In this document: one piece after another, positions 43,697 to 55,378 of the stretch
Layout of the letters: each line of letters begins with the position of its first letter
How positions within the stretch are numbered: position 1 is the first letter of the stretch
Assembly: GCA_037176885.1 (NCBI GenBank)
Contig: JAWWNJ010000122.1
Coordinates: 1 to 64,000, forward strand
Origin: Favolaschia claudopus
Taxonomy: Eukaryota; Basidiomycota; Agaricomycetes; Agaricales; Mycenaceae
Length of the DNA: 64,000 nucleotides
Direction: 5' to 3'
Program-made: the position numbers and the translations under genes
Notes under the pieces: model-generated
The model's database searches: none
What the model was told of the DNA's origin: nothing
The model's input: only the letters and a program-made list of their open reading frames with translations

Positions 43697-43771
43697 TGGC
43701 AGCAAAATCTGATGTCACCCCTAAAAATAGAACAGCCCATTTCTCCACCATTTTTTGGGGGGGTGGCAGCA
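43697..43771. mobile_element. 66-bp hairpin insertion in the left arm of the outer MITE
   Basis: GTGGCAGCA occurs at 43697-43705 and 43763-43771. The DNA between folds on itself (ATCTGATGTCACCCC against GGGGTGGCAGCAGAT) and is absent from the right arm. Related sequence occurs near 38213-38275. Confidence 0.65.
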
Positions 43772-43913
43772 GATCCTAGTCTCGGATACCCAGACGTTCC
43801 TCCGCAGTTCGAGAGGGCGAGATTAGATATATCGGAGCTACTTCCTAATCTGTAATTTCAATGACAGGTTTTGGCGTTTGATTGATTTTGAGGGTGATCG
43901 GAACAAGGGCGTA

Positions 43914-44162
43914 GGAACGTCTGGGCCACTTCGATTGGGGCACCTACCATAACCCGCTTCGCGCGTCACCGCGTCCACTTCGACCATGCCTCCGGAGGGT
44001 GGCGACGGTCACCCCGCCCCCTGCGAGCGCTCTCAACATCTCCTACATGACGTGGGCGGCAGGCAGCCACTGAATATGGCTACAATTCAAAGCATACACG
44101 CGACGCAATGAGCTCGGCGGGGGTTATGGTAGGTCGTCCAATGGAAGAGACCCAGACCTTCC
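43914..44162. mobile_element. 249-bp MITE, intact copy B
   Basis: Left GGAACGTCTGGGCCACTTCG and inverted right GGAAGGTCTGGGTCTCTTCC, arms about 46 bp, TA on both sides (43912-43913, 44163-44164). It is the uninterrupted version of 17865-18650 and itself sits inside a larger MITE. Confidence 0.85.
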
Positions 44163-44318
44163 TAAGTCCCCACATCCATCATCACGAAAATCAATCAAAC
44201 GTCAAAACTGTCATTGGAATTACGGATTAGGAAAGAGCTCCGGGCTCCGAGTAAACTACCAACAAGGATTACGCAGGAAGGTCTGGGTATCCGAGACTAG
44301 CAGATCCCGCCGCCACTG

Positions 44319-44884
44319 TATAGTGACCGGCAATGGCATTGAGATTGATGGCGGTTATGTAACACCTGTCATCACCCGAAATATGGCAAATGCAGTCGGT
44401 CCAATGTAGTGCAAGATCCCTGCATATTTTTGTATAGCTTCTGGTGAGAGATGTTTTCAGAATCATATTCCCCAGGGAATGTTCCGGGCAAAACCTCGAA
44501 ATGGGCTTCAAACAGCTGAAATAAGGCTGCCTGAGAGCTGCTAGACAATTTGGCTGCATTTACTTACACTGAATTCTATATTTTGAAGCCAGTTGGGCTG
44601 TTACAAGATCATTTACGCTGTCAAACCCGGTTTCAAGCGTCAGAATGTTCAGCTTACAGTGTCATGAAAAAGGCATTTCTCGTCAATATAAAATTGTGGA
44701 ATCACAGAGATGACTCTTAGCCACAACATTCACCACTGGTTGGAGGTGATTGGTACCCTTGCTGAGGCACAAGAGCGCGCCAAAGACATTGCCTTTTTTT
44801 GACATCTTGACGCAAGCCCTTTCTCAAATTCCGTGTGTCCGCACGTGAATGTCATGTGAGTGTGAGGAAGCGGCTTGTTCCGAA
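44319..44884. other. No gene recognised
   Basis: No domain-bearing frame or repeat beyond the flanking elements was seen on either strand. Confidence 0.5.
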
Positions 44885-45060
44885 CCTATCCTATACTTTA
44901 AAAGAGCACGGCACAGCCTCAGCGCCGGAAAGGGAAATTTACCCCGTGACTTTCTGTCAAAGCCTGAGAATCCCCGCGCGACGCGCGCCGGCGAGTGCAG
45001 CGAGCGGCAGTGCGGCGCCGTCGGCCTTGAAAGCAGCAAGTGAGTGCAGGTCAAACATTT
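44885..45060 (+). repeat. Dispersed GC-rich repeat, copy 2
   Basis: Matches 15242-15420 at TATCCTATACTT and at CGCCGGCGAGTGCAGCGAG followed by GCAGTGCGGCGCC. It lies about 150 bp upstream of the SET-domain gene. Confidence 0.65.
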
Positions 45061-45211
45061 GAAGGGTCCTGAGTGGCAAAGCCACGGGTCCCACAGCTCG
45101 TTACTATTTCAATGTAGAAGGGGCCGGGGACCCACGTGAGACGCACGTGACCCGCCTACGTTTGTTCTCCAGTTCAAGTTGTTCCAATCTCTGGTTTTCT
45201 GGCAGTGTTCA

Positions 45212-47456
45212 ATGAGTCGTCGAAAGCGGAGAAAGCCTCCACCCGAAAGTGATACGGAACCTTATGAGCTTGATGCCGTTGTGGGAGAGGAGGTCAGAAA
45301 CGGAACAGTGGGCATTGATCTTTTCTTCTGTCCGTTCTTCATTCTCAGCACACACAGACGTTTTTTTTGGTGCGGTGGAAAGGGTACGGGCCGGACAGCG
45401 ACGATTGGAAGAAGGAAGAGGACGTGTACGTCCGCAGCACGGTCCCAGGAAGCAGCTAAATTTGTTTTACAGGCAAGCGCCGGAATTGGTTGAACGTTTT
45501 CGGGCAGAATCCCAAAGTGCGACCCAAGGTGCCTCCTCTGGGCCTTCCGCGACGGACATGGCGGGCACCGTATCTGGCTTTGGTCGCTTAAACCGAAAGC
45601 GGTCGTCGAATAAAGAAGGCAAGAGGAAAAAAGCTGTTTACCCGGAAAAATCTCCTACATCGCCGCTGGCTTCCAAGCTGCCAAGAAAACAGGCCTCCTC
45701 CGGTCTGCCACTCCCCGAAGATGACAACGAGGTTCCAGCGACCCCTCAGTCCACTACACCACCTATTATGACCGTGTCTCCCAAGTTCCCCGTTGACACG
45801 ATGCTTGGCCCCGCAATCGGAAGCATTTACGCTTCGCCGCCTATCCCGTCTGCGCCCGTCTCACGGTTGCCGGCCCGTGGCTTTGCGGGAAGAGGAAATT
45901 GCGTTGATGACACTGTAGCGGACAACGCTCTCACCGCAAGCCAGCACGCACCGCCCGACAGTGGCACTGTCGTGCGCCCTTTGGCTGGCAAACCATCAAA
46001 TTCATTCCGAGACGCAAACAAGCGGCCGCGTAGCCTATCATTGGATACCGCTGAGACACCATCGAAGCGGAAAGTCACGGCATTCTCAGAAGACGCAGCG
46101 CTGGTCCCAACCAAAATTGCGGATGCTCAGTGGGTTCATCTGTGTTATTCTCTTATTCTATGCGAGCAAGCATTTTATAGCGCCCAAGTCATAGCCGACG
46201 AATGGAACGAGGTTGCTAGGCAATCAGGCGTCCCTGAAATTGCTAAAATCACTTTCATCAATGAAATTGACCACGAACCTGTCCCGCCCGATATCAACAC
46301 CTTATTCACATACTTGGAAAAGGACTGTTTAAGGTGTGTTGGGGCATAATAGAGTAGTAGTGTGCGTTTACTATGCGGGGTTCCAGCAGTGTTGAGGTGC
46401 CGAATCCACCAAAGGCCGAAACTATGCCATGCATAGGAAGGCATCCCGCGTTCACTGATGAGGTACCTCTGTGTAACCTGGATGCTGACTGACAAAGGTA
46501 CTGAACCTGCCAAGGGATTGTTTACCTTCGCCACAGACTGCAAGATCATTATTGAATGTGGTCAGGTACTTAGTCGAAGCCGCTTTTTTTGAGAACCAAG
46601 CACCATCACTTTTCTGTAGGACTGTTCCGCGGCAAGCAACTGTAAAAATCGCGTGACGCAACTTCCCCGCACCATTCCGATTGAGATATTCAAAACGGTC
46701 GAAAGAGGGTGGGCTGCGCGCAGCGCTGTTCCCTTGGTGCGTGGCCAAGTGCTAGGTCTTTATACAGGGTTTGATATTCAACGTTGGATTCTTGGATCAA
46801 ACTGATTCTATCGACAGACTAATTATGTCAGTCCTTCAAACGTTTCCCTCGCTCTTAAGTTACTGACTCGTGTCTTCAGATCACGCACCACGGCAAGCAA
46901 GTTGATAGGTGCCGACGCCGCTTACATCTTCCAGTTAGACATGGATGAACCGCAGGACGCAGACCCGTCTCTTGTGTATAGTGTAGACGCTTTTCGCAGT
47001 GGTAAGACGACTTGACATCCTTGTACTTATACTGCATGGACGGCTAACTTCTTTCCCGAGGAAATGGACGCGATATATCAAGTTTGTGTTTCGCCTCGTT
47101 ATCAACAATCCCTGAACAAGTCGAACAACAGTCACTCTTGCTCGCCCAACACTGCCATAATCCCGGTGGCACGTGGATCAGCGCATGTGATTGCTTTGCG
47201 CGTTTGAGTATCAATCTCTATTTTTTAACGAATACAATTACAGGAATCGCTTCCCTACACCCTTGCGTTTGTAGCGACCCAGGATATAGTGCCTTTGGCG
47301 GAGTTGACCCTGGACTATGACCCCTCGGAGGCGAAGACGTTTGCTCGGAAAAAGTATCGTGAAAAGTCCAGATCGAAGATACTCAAGCGGAAGAGAAATC
47401 AAACGCCTTGCAAGTGCGGAACTCTTCAGTGCAGGGGTTGGCTTCCACAGATGTGA
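45212..47456 (+). CDS. Chromodomain + SET histone lysine methyltransferase, SUV39/Clr4-like
   Basis: Likely an H3K9 methyltransferase of heterochromatin. Exon 1 (45212-45307), exon 2 (45358-45425) and exon 3 (45473-46333) encode a chromodomain, YELDAVVGEEVRNG joined to TFFLVRWKGYGPDSDDWKKE, then a disordered basic region. Pre-SET starts at ITFINEIDHEPVPPDINTLF and ends IIECGQ-DCSAASNCKNR. SET has PIEIFKTVERGWAARSAV, GQVLGLYTG, GADAAYIFQLDMD, WTRYI-NHSCSPN (spliced over 47082-47131) and ELTLDYDP. Post-SET is CKCGTLQCRGWL before the stop at 47454. Introns 46566-46619, 46769-46879, 47002-47060 and 47202-47243 fit. Two problems remain: the joint near 46440-46500 is not resolved, and at 47001/47061 the frame is one base short (GGAAA then TGG, where GGAAAYTGG is expected). 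It may be a pseudogene or hold a sequence error. Confidence 0.85.
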
Positions 47457-48649
47457 AGATACAATACGGCTTTTACACTGTCCAAATTATTATGGTGGAA
47501 AATGGGCTCCTTGACAGGACTCGCTTGCTGTCTTCTGCTCGGAATTTCGGCGGTTCTTGGCTTGAATCACTGAGTAGCACACCATCTCTCCGCACTGGAC
47601 TACCTTAGTCGACGTCTCTCTCGAGCTGCCTGTGCTGCCCGCTGCTTGCTTTGCTTGCTCTAGGACCTTCTCGTCGACTTCTGAGTCAATCTCGGATCTT
47701 GCGTCATATGGTTGATGGGTCACGTCACCGTCCGGTTCTCGGGCTCTACCCGCAACCGGTCATTGACTCACGGATCTCGAGTCTCGGAGCCGGCAATACA
47801 CTGCGTCGGCTTGTCGCATGGAATGCTTGAAAAATAGCGAACCGATGCCCTGTTGTTGGATTGGGGTATGAAAAGCTTGCAAAATAGTGGATCCGATGCC
47901 CCGTGCTTCATTTGCTCCGCCGTCTGGTATGGCGGGCCGTGGCGTATAAGGAATAATAGCCTTATGCGGCCGGAGAGAACTAACTCCTCTGTCGGTCTTC
48001 ATGTTTGAAATGACATGCTGGCTTAAGTTGATTCCTGCTGTTAAGCCCATGCATATAATTTAAATAGGGTTTACACCCCATGGGTGCCGCTACGACGGCT
48101 ATGGGGAAGGGGTGGGCCTCGAAAGAGAACCCTCTGCGGTGGGCCGGACGACTGGACATTTGCTAGGGAACACTTCTATTCAACAAGTCACCCCAGTCAG
48201 AACACAGAACTGACTTGCCGGCCAGAGATGAAACCAGGACACGGGCGATGGACCATGCCTGTATACTTGCTCAAAACGCCGAAGTTTATCGCACACGTTT
48301 CAATATCTATCAAGAAAGTTGATTGAAGATTGCGAGAATGCTGGTGCTGACGAGAACTAAAAATATTCAGACTTTATGGTTAAAATACAAGATCAATGTC
48401 GCAAATTTCGGACAACACTGTACTCGGTTCATTACTGACGAAGACACAGAGAACCTTCGCACCTGGAAAGTACACTTACTTATGGCGATCCACGACACAG
48501 AAATGCCGCTGGCGGATTGCTTCAGATTCTGGAAGAGAAAATTGAACAGTGTCAAAAAGCGCGTGCAGAGAAGAGAAAATCCGAATCCGAAGCTCGTTAC
48601 GATATCGAGGGCGAGACTCTGCGAACTTCAACCTGCAAAAGGATATTAG
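47457..48649. other. No gene confidently recognised; possible exon remnant at 48500-48650
   Basis: The plus frame reading ILEEKIEQCQKARAEKRKSE near 48525 looks like a coiled coil cut off by the minisatellite. Otherwise there are only short frames. Confidence 0.4.
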
Positions 48650-49256
48650 AAAAATCGGTCATTCCGAGGCTTTTCTTGGTGCCGAAAACGTGTTTTCCCG
48701 GCCGAGGGATTTCCCCTTGGGGAAGGGAAAACAATGACCCACCGTGGGAATCGGGACCGTTTTCCCCATCACCCTCGGAATGGAGAAGTTCCCCGCTTCG
48801 AAAAATCGGTCATTCCGAGGCTTTTCTTGGTGCCGAAAACGTGTTTTCCCGGCCGAGGGATTTCCCCTTGGGGAAGGGAAAACAATGACCCACCGTGGGA
48901 ATCGGGACCGTTTTCCCATCACCCTCGGAATGGAGAAGTTCCCCGCTTCGCAACGAAAAATCGGTCATTCCGAGGCTTTTCTGGGTGCCGAAAACGTGTT
49001 TTCCCGGCCGAGGGATTTCCCCTTGGGGAAGGGAAAACAATGACCCACCGTGGGAATCGGGACCGTTTTCCCATCACCCTCGGAATGGAGAAGTTCCCCG
49101 CTTCGAAAAATCGGTCATTCCGAGGCTTTTCTGGGTGCCGAAAACGTGTTTTCCCGGCCGAGGGATTTCCTCTTGGAGAAGGGAAAACAATGACCCACCG
49201 TGGGAATCTGGACCGTTTTGCCATCACCCTCGGAATGGAGAAGTTCCCGCGAACTG
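48650..49256 (+). repeat. Minisatellite, four tandem units of about 151 bp
   Basis: Units start at 48650, 48802, 48957 and 49108 with AAAAATCGGTCATTCCGAGG and end GGAGAAGTTCCC. Units differ by single bases and by a short CAACG addition at the end of unit 2. Each contains GTTTTCCCGGCCGAGGGATT. It abuts the Tnp2 transposon. Confidence 0.95.
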
Positions 49257-49585
49257 GTCCGAATGATTGATACATGATCCTTACTCATAGACCGGTAACC
49301 GATCTCTCGTATGAAGACAATCGTTCATACCCAGTGAAAAACCGGGCGCGGCTGGTATCGCTAGATATCGTTTGGTATGGTTTGCCTCGCAGAGTATCGC
49401 CTGGCATCGGAGTACAAACTAGTGACGTCACGAATGTTTCTTTGTCTTCGACTTTCACAAGACTTTCAATCGACTTTGTGAAATCGTTCCTTGAATAAAT
49501 TTGTCAAAGACATATTGCGCTACGATCGCCTCGACTTGTGACTGAGTTTTGACTTGCTCGATCTTTTCTCTATTCCTTGGACCAA

Positions 49586-52500
49586 ATGTCTCCCCCTGGC
49601 TCGGACTCAGCTGTTTCGCCGACTAGCGAACTGGAACCCACACGTCGTCGAATTAGGCTAATGTGCTACTGCCCCACGAGGTGTGGTATAAGAGGTGTAT
49701 CGAGATCTGAGGCTACTTGGCACCGTCATAATCCTCGGCCGAATCCTACTGGCGCTTCAGCAAATGGCACATCTGGAGGGACTCGTCGAAGACGGCGGAA
49801 CCAATCTGCTTCTGAGAGCGGCCCGGCTGCAGGTTCAAACGGGACATCGACCAGTACAAATTCACGAAGACAAGACCACGATACACCCATGGACTTGGAC
49901 TCTGAAGAGGAACCAGACCGACATGACCAGGTGCGTAAATTTTGAATCTACTTCTCATGTTCATTTGAATAGCTCTGCGCAGTCCCGCTCTCACTCCCCA
50001 GAGTCTCGATTGGACCAAGAATTTGTGAATACACCGATCACAGTCAATTTAATGCACTAACATCATTAGAACGGCGACGACAACGAGATGGACGGCTCAC
50101 AAGAAAACCACGACCCTCCCGGCCACGATCCCGACGACTCCGATGAAGACCCGCGTCCCCCATCGCCTACCGACAACCCTTTTGCCATCCCTCCGTCTGC
50201 CATCGAGGACATCGAAAATGCGAATAAATTCATCAAAGCGTTAGAGAATGCCGCAGTTGACGACTTTCTCGATGCCGACACAGTCGAACGACTGCGAAAT
50301 CCTCTGCACGAAATCCCCGTGCTCGACTCCGACGAACGACTCGCTATCGATCTCTTCCTCTCCATCAGTAATGCCTCCGTGCAGACCTACAACTCTGTTC
50401 GGGACGCGCTGCTCCGTCGCTACCCAGACAACCCCGTCCTTTCCTACTATGCTGTCAAGAAGCTAGTGAGCGAGCTCAGTGGTATTGTATATGTCACATA
50501 TGACATGTGCATATCATCGTGCATGGCATATACGGGGCCGTGGGCTGATCTCGAATCCTGTCCGTATTGCGGTGAATCGAGATATGACGCAAAATACGAG
50601 GGGGCACAGGTTCCGCGGCAAAAGTTTAATACGATCTTGGTTGGTCCCCAGCTGCAGGCACTGCGGAGGTCTCCTCAGGGTGCAGCAGAAATGCGGTATC
50701 GGGAGCGGCTCACAAAAGCAATCTTGGACGATTTGGAAGAGAATGATGACGTCAAAACCCGCCCATATATCGACTTCTTTGACGGTAGCGACTACATTGA
50801 AGCTGTTCGTGCCGGGAAGATCAACGATGGCGACAATATTCTCATGCTTACCATGGACGGCGCACAGCTGTATCGTAACAAGACCTCTGATTGTTGGATA
50901 GGCGCATGGATCGTTCTCGACCGCCCCCTCGATGTACGTTACAAGAAACGAGGCATCCTCCCCGGCTTCTCTATTCCCGGCCCCAACAAACCGAAAAACT
51001 ACGACAGCTTTCTCTTCCCGAGTTTACATCACCTTGCGGCTATCCAAAATGAAGGACTGAAGGTGTGGGACGCATTGGATAAGGCGACGATGATCCAACA
51101 CCCATTTCTGGCGCTGGCTACTGCCGACGGTCCAGGGATGGCGAGTTTGAATGGCTGTGTTGGTCACCATGGAAAACGTGCATGCAGGCTTTACTGCGAG
51201 CTCGAGGGTCGTCACAAGGTGTGGTATTCCGCTACGGTCAATCTGCCGACACTTAATTGTTTTCAGCCTGGCGGCCCTCACTACTATCCTGCTCGACTCA
51301 AGCCTGACGGATACAATGTTGCTGGATGCGACCATGAAGATGTTGATCTCGGCTCGCTCTTGGACAAATTCGACAGTGCCGACGCTGCCAAACGATATCG
51401 AGCTAATGTCAAGTATGTTTCCGCAGCCCCAAACAAAACACAGTATGAGCGGCGGCGCTTGGAGACCGGCATATCGAAGCCTACCATCTTTAGTGGACTG
51501 CCAGCTCGCCATATGCTCGGAGTGCCGGACATCTTCGGACTCGATTTCATGCATGCCCCTGCTCTCAACTTAACAGATTTGATGCTCTCACTGTGGCGCG
51601 GAACAATTGACTGCGAAAAAACCGATTCCAAAGCAAATTGGCCTTGGGCTGTTTTAACCGGCGATGTCTGGAAACAACACGGCCAAGCTGTCGCTGATCT
51701 TACACGCTACATTCCCGGCTCTTTCGACCGCCCTCCTCGCAATCCCGCTGAGAAACTTAGCAGCGGGTACAAGGCCTGGGAGTTCCAGCTCTACTTTTAC
51801 TGCGCAGGACCGGCCCTTCTATATGGCATTCTTCCTTCTCCGTACTACGAGAATTTCTGCAAGGTCGCTCGTGCTGTTCGCATTCTCTGGCAAGAGGAAA
51901 CCACTCCTTCTGAGCTGCTCGAGGCACACGAGAGATATTCTGAGTTTTCCCAAGAATTCGAGCTGATCTACGTGCAGCGGCGGGCAGACCGCATCCATTT
52001 CGTCCGCCCAGTCATACACACAATCTCACATTTCGCCCCCGAAACTGTACGGAAAGGTCCTGGCGAGATCTATTCTCAGTGGGCGCTCGAGCGGACAATT
52101 GGTAATCTTGGCGAAGAACTGAAACAGCACTCAGACCCTTACGCTAACTTCTCGCAACGTGCCATTTGACGCTGTCAAGTCAATGCACTCAAGGCTATTA
52201 TCCCAGATTTGGAGCCCGACGACGCAAAGATACCTCGAGGCTCGGTGGAACTCGAGGGTGGATATGTGTTGCTGACAGCACAAGACTCTTGCAGCCGCGA
52301 GGTTCGTCCGTGTGAGGAGGTTGTTATTCGGGAGTATCTCAACCTTGAATTTGGCTCCGATGTTGCGGACAGCTGGGGTGGTTCGGTGGTGAGGTGGGCG
52401 CGGCTGCGACTTCCCAATGGTCAAATTGCTCGCTCGCTTTGGAAAGAGCAGTACATGACACAACTGCGCACGGCAAGGCAGGTCAAGGTAGGCAGCACAC

Positions 52501-52908
52501 ACCACATACTGGAATTATAGCCGTTTAATTTTTCCCACTGTTTAGATTCAGATTGACGAAGATACTGCTGCTTTGGCTGAAATTCTTTTCTTTTTCATCT
52601 TGCGAGTCGGTGACAGTGACACCGACCCAGAACAATATCTTGCGCTTGCATCGTTCTTCGGCCCTCCGGATACAGATTTACTGGATCTTTCTTCGAATGC
52701 ATACTGGTCTTTCAAGCACTTGCGAGACGCAGACCTTCGCGTCGTTGATGTGACTTCAATAATATCTTGTGTTACGATGGCCCCAGACCACCAGTATGCG
52801 ATTCACCGGAACGACGGGTCGGAAATCGACCGCTGGTTTCTCTTTGAGAAGCCCAGGCTCAAGCAGGCATCGAGGGCAGGGACGACCGAGTCCATGGACG
52901 AGAATTAG
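49586..52908 (+). CDS. Tnp2-like transposase with one in-frame stop
   Basis: Three exons (49586-49930, 50070-52487, 52546-52908) join in frame to 1041 codons. The N-terminus has a Cys/His cluster, CYCPTRCGIRGVSRSEATWH, a likely zinc finger. A second, YDMCISSCMAYTG then CPYCGESRYD, is the standard Tnp2 signature. The core contains LMLTMDGAQLYRNKTSDCWI, LPGFSIPGPNKPKNYDSFLF, DGPGMASLNGCVGHHGKRAC, and GLDFMHAPALNLTDLMLSLW followed by RGTID. The C-terminus has RAVRILWQEETTPSELLEAH and IHTISHFAPETVRKGPGEIY then SQWALERTIGNLGEE. A single TGA at 52167-52169 follows NFSQRAI; the reading continues RCQVNALKAIIPDLE at once, and CGA to TGA is the simplest change. It would cut at the terminal repeats. Otherwise it looks intact. 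Confidence 0.85.
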
Positions 52909-53096
52909 TCGCAACAGCCGGTAGATTTTTTTGTAGAGAATTACTGTACGCGCGGCATTAAATATACGCCTCTCAAACGCATAGTTATAACCAGAGGCAA
53001 CCGGATTTAAAAACTGGGATTGTGTTACTGCCCGATAGACTGCTTGCCGTCTTTGTCATCATTGTTTGTACACAGAATTCCTCTGTGTCTTCCACC

Positions 53097-55378
53097 ATGT
53101 CCTCTACGTCTTCTGGCTCTTCTCACAACCGCTTCTCCTCGTCGAACTCGCTTTCCTCTAGCTCGGGCACCCTCTCTGATAGTTTCACCTTTGGAATGGA
53201 CACACTGGCTAATGGAATCCCGGACTACCAATGCCAATCAAGTGGACAGTATAATTCGCCATCTTTCTCTGGTTTTGAAAACTTTTCTATGGGTCGCTCT
53301 GACCGCTCCTTGCATGTATGCCATCTCTGCATTGGTCCCATGAGTATGTCTAACTTGGCCGCAGCAATCTCGTTCTGAACAACCTCGACCTCTGCTCTCG
53401 AATACTTCTCAAGACGGAATTATGCAGCAACAGATTTTCACCCTCCAAAATCAGAATAACGCACTCAGAGAGCGGATCATTGAGCTTGAAGTCGAAGTCC
53501 GTATCCACCAGTGCGTTGTTTTGTCTCATTTTGTGGTATTCCTGTCGACATATCATTTTGTTCTCAGACGCAATTATGATTCATTATTGGGCCGCTTCTC
53601 TTCTCTTCCACAAGCACAGGCTGCTCCAGTCCACGCACTGCCCACCTCCGGCGCCCCTCTGCCTGCTATCGTCGTCCTGAAAGAAGAAGAGTATAAGGAC
53701 GCCAAATTCTGGCAATCGACGCTCTGGAATATCTATGTCCAAAAGCAGAAAGGCCGTAGCTCGACATCGGGAACATCTAAATTCAACAAAAACTCATTGC
53801 TATTCATCACGGATGTCAAAGGAGCATCTCCGTCCTCGGATCGGCTCAAGACAATACGGCGCCCCACTTTCGCATTCTTCTTTGAACTCCAGCAAGAAAA
53901 CAGCCTACCCGAAACCTGGGGGAAAGCCTCCTTGACCATCAAGCATCGATTCCGTGCTATAATCGAATCTGCCATCCCCGAGTTACGTCTGTGCGCTGAT
54001 CAGTGGAAAACAGAAAAGCTCGCCAGCATCACTTACTCGACCTGGCGTGGTACACACGCAAAGGGAAAGAAGATCAAGATCGAGTCTGATGCCGAAGAGG
54101 AGCTAGATGTGGACGAGGATGAAGATAACGAGGACGAGGTATTCGGTGATGACGACAACAGCGATGGTTCTTCCGATCCTAGTCGCCAAGCCCAGAAACG
54201 CAAACCGAGCTCAACCTCACAGCCGAAACCTCCGGCGAAAAAGATCAAGACTCTGGACTCGGATTCGAAAGGCAAGAACAAAGATTCTACGAAAGTATGG
54301 ACATCTTTTGCTTTGACTCGAGCTAGTACCTGATTTTCGACTACTATAGCGTCTGGCTAATCCACTGTATGTATTCATTCTTCTGCTCTTTCAATGTGAT
54401 CTGATTTTGTATGTTAGATTGGGCAAGACTCCCCGCATCCGCACCCGACTCCTACCTGCCGGAATCCCTTCAAGTTCTGTGTCCGACGCTGCCTCCGCCT
54501 CCACTTCTACTGACGAGGCACATGCCAGCCAAAGCTCTCCGGAATCACCTGCCCTCGCTGTCATAGCACCATCCTGCCCATCAGCCACTCCACAGCTGTC
54601 TCCGCCTGTCTCACCTTCAGCTGCGCCCTCCTCTTTGCCTGGCGGTGACCCTCTTCAGCCACATACCCTATTGCCCGCCGGAGCTTCTGGATCCCTTCCT
54701 TCTTCCTTGACATCTCCAGAGCAGCGTTTTGACCTTCCCACTGGCAGCATTACCTCGCCCGCCGCGCAAGTCTTCTCACCGCAGTCCCCTCTGAACCAGC
54801 TCCCACCCCAACAACAGATACCTGCCATTCCACCAGCACCTCCAGTTCACGCAGCTCCAGCACCCATTCGTGTCCCGGTCCCCGTCCACACTGTTCTGCC
54901 AGTGCCGCCAGCACCGCATCCCGCAAATGCAATCCCGAGACCGCGTCCCGTAATTCCGGCCTCAAATCCGGTGCTTCCACCTCCACGCCCAGTCTTGCCA
55001 ACTCCTTCTCGCACTCCTCAGGAAGCCCAAACAATGGCGCCAGCGAACGTGAATACCGAGCAGCAATCAGTAGTCAAAAAACCCCGCACATGGAATCCTC
55101 CGTCCAAGTCAACAACGGCCACGTTAGCCATTTCTCGCCCGTTGACCTGCTTATTTACTCACTCCTACGATCCCAGGGGAATCTGCAAGTACCAATTCAA
55201 GAAAGATAATCCGCAGGCCACACTCGAGGACTTCACGGCATACTACAGCAAGCTGTCTAAGGAGGAAAAGGCTTATTGGAAGAAGAAAGAATTAGAGGCT
55301 AAGTTTAACAAGGTAGATGGTGCTTTCCTCTTGCTTGCCGTGTCTAATATACTCAGTAGGACGCAACAGCTTGAATGA
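53097..55378 (+). CDS. Second ORF of the Tnp2 element: coiled-coil, proline-rich, HMG-like tail
   Basis: Exons 53097-53315, 53365-53510, 53568-54294, a 17-nt micro-exon 54350-54366 and 54418 onward join in one frame. A Ser-rich start leads to a coiled coil (MQQQIFTLQNQNNALRERII). Next come a conserved middle (KDAKFWQSTLWNIYVQKQK, FELQQENSLPETWGKASLTI) and an acidic/basic block with KKIK. A proline-rich stretch of over 150 residues follows. It ends after a probable 54-nt intron in YQFKKDNPQATLEDFTAYYS and KLSKEEKAYWKKKELEAKF, which resembles the last helices of an HMG box. The stop is at 55378 if the last segment is unspliced. The order Tnp2 then this protein is usual in agaricomycete elements. 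It may bind the ends or target DNA; that is inference. Confidence 0.7.

Larger units (their letters stand above)
43694..44318. mobile_element. Outer TA-flanked MITE carrying two nested insertions
   Basis: Ends CAGTGGC with TA flanks (43692-43693, 44319-44320). The arms match over about 170 bp (AGTCTCGGATACCCAGAC, then TTTGATTGATTTT). The inner MITE 43914-44162 lies between the arms. The left arm alone has an extra 66 bp at 43704-43771 bounded by GTGGCAGCA on both sides. Termini resemble Tc1/mariner elements. Confidence 0.85.

Noticed and set aside
48650..49256. CRISPR-like array
   Set aside because: Units are contiguous 151-bp tandem copies without variable spacers, in a eukaryotic genome.
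48517..49270. Protein-coding reading of the minisatellite frames
   Set aside because: Open frames exist in several registers on both strands because the unit lacks stops; composition (FPLGEGK repeats) follows the DNA repeat.
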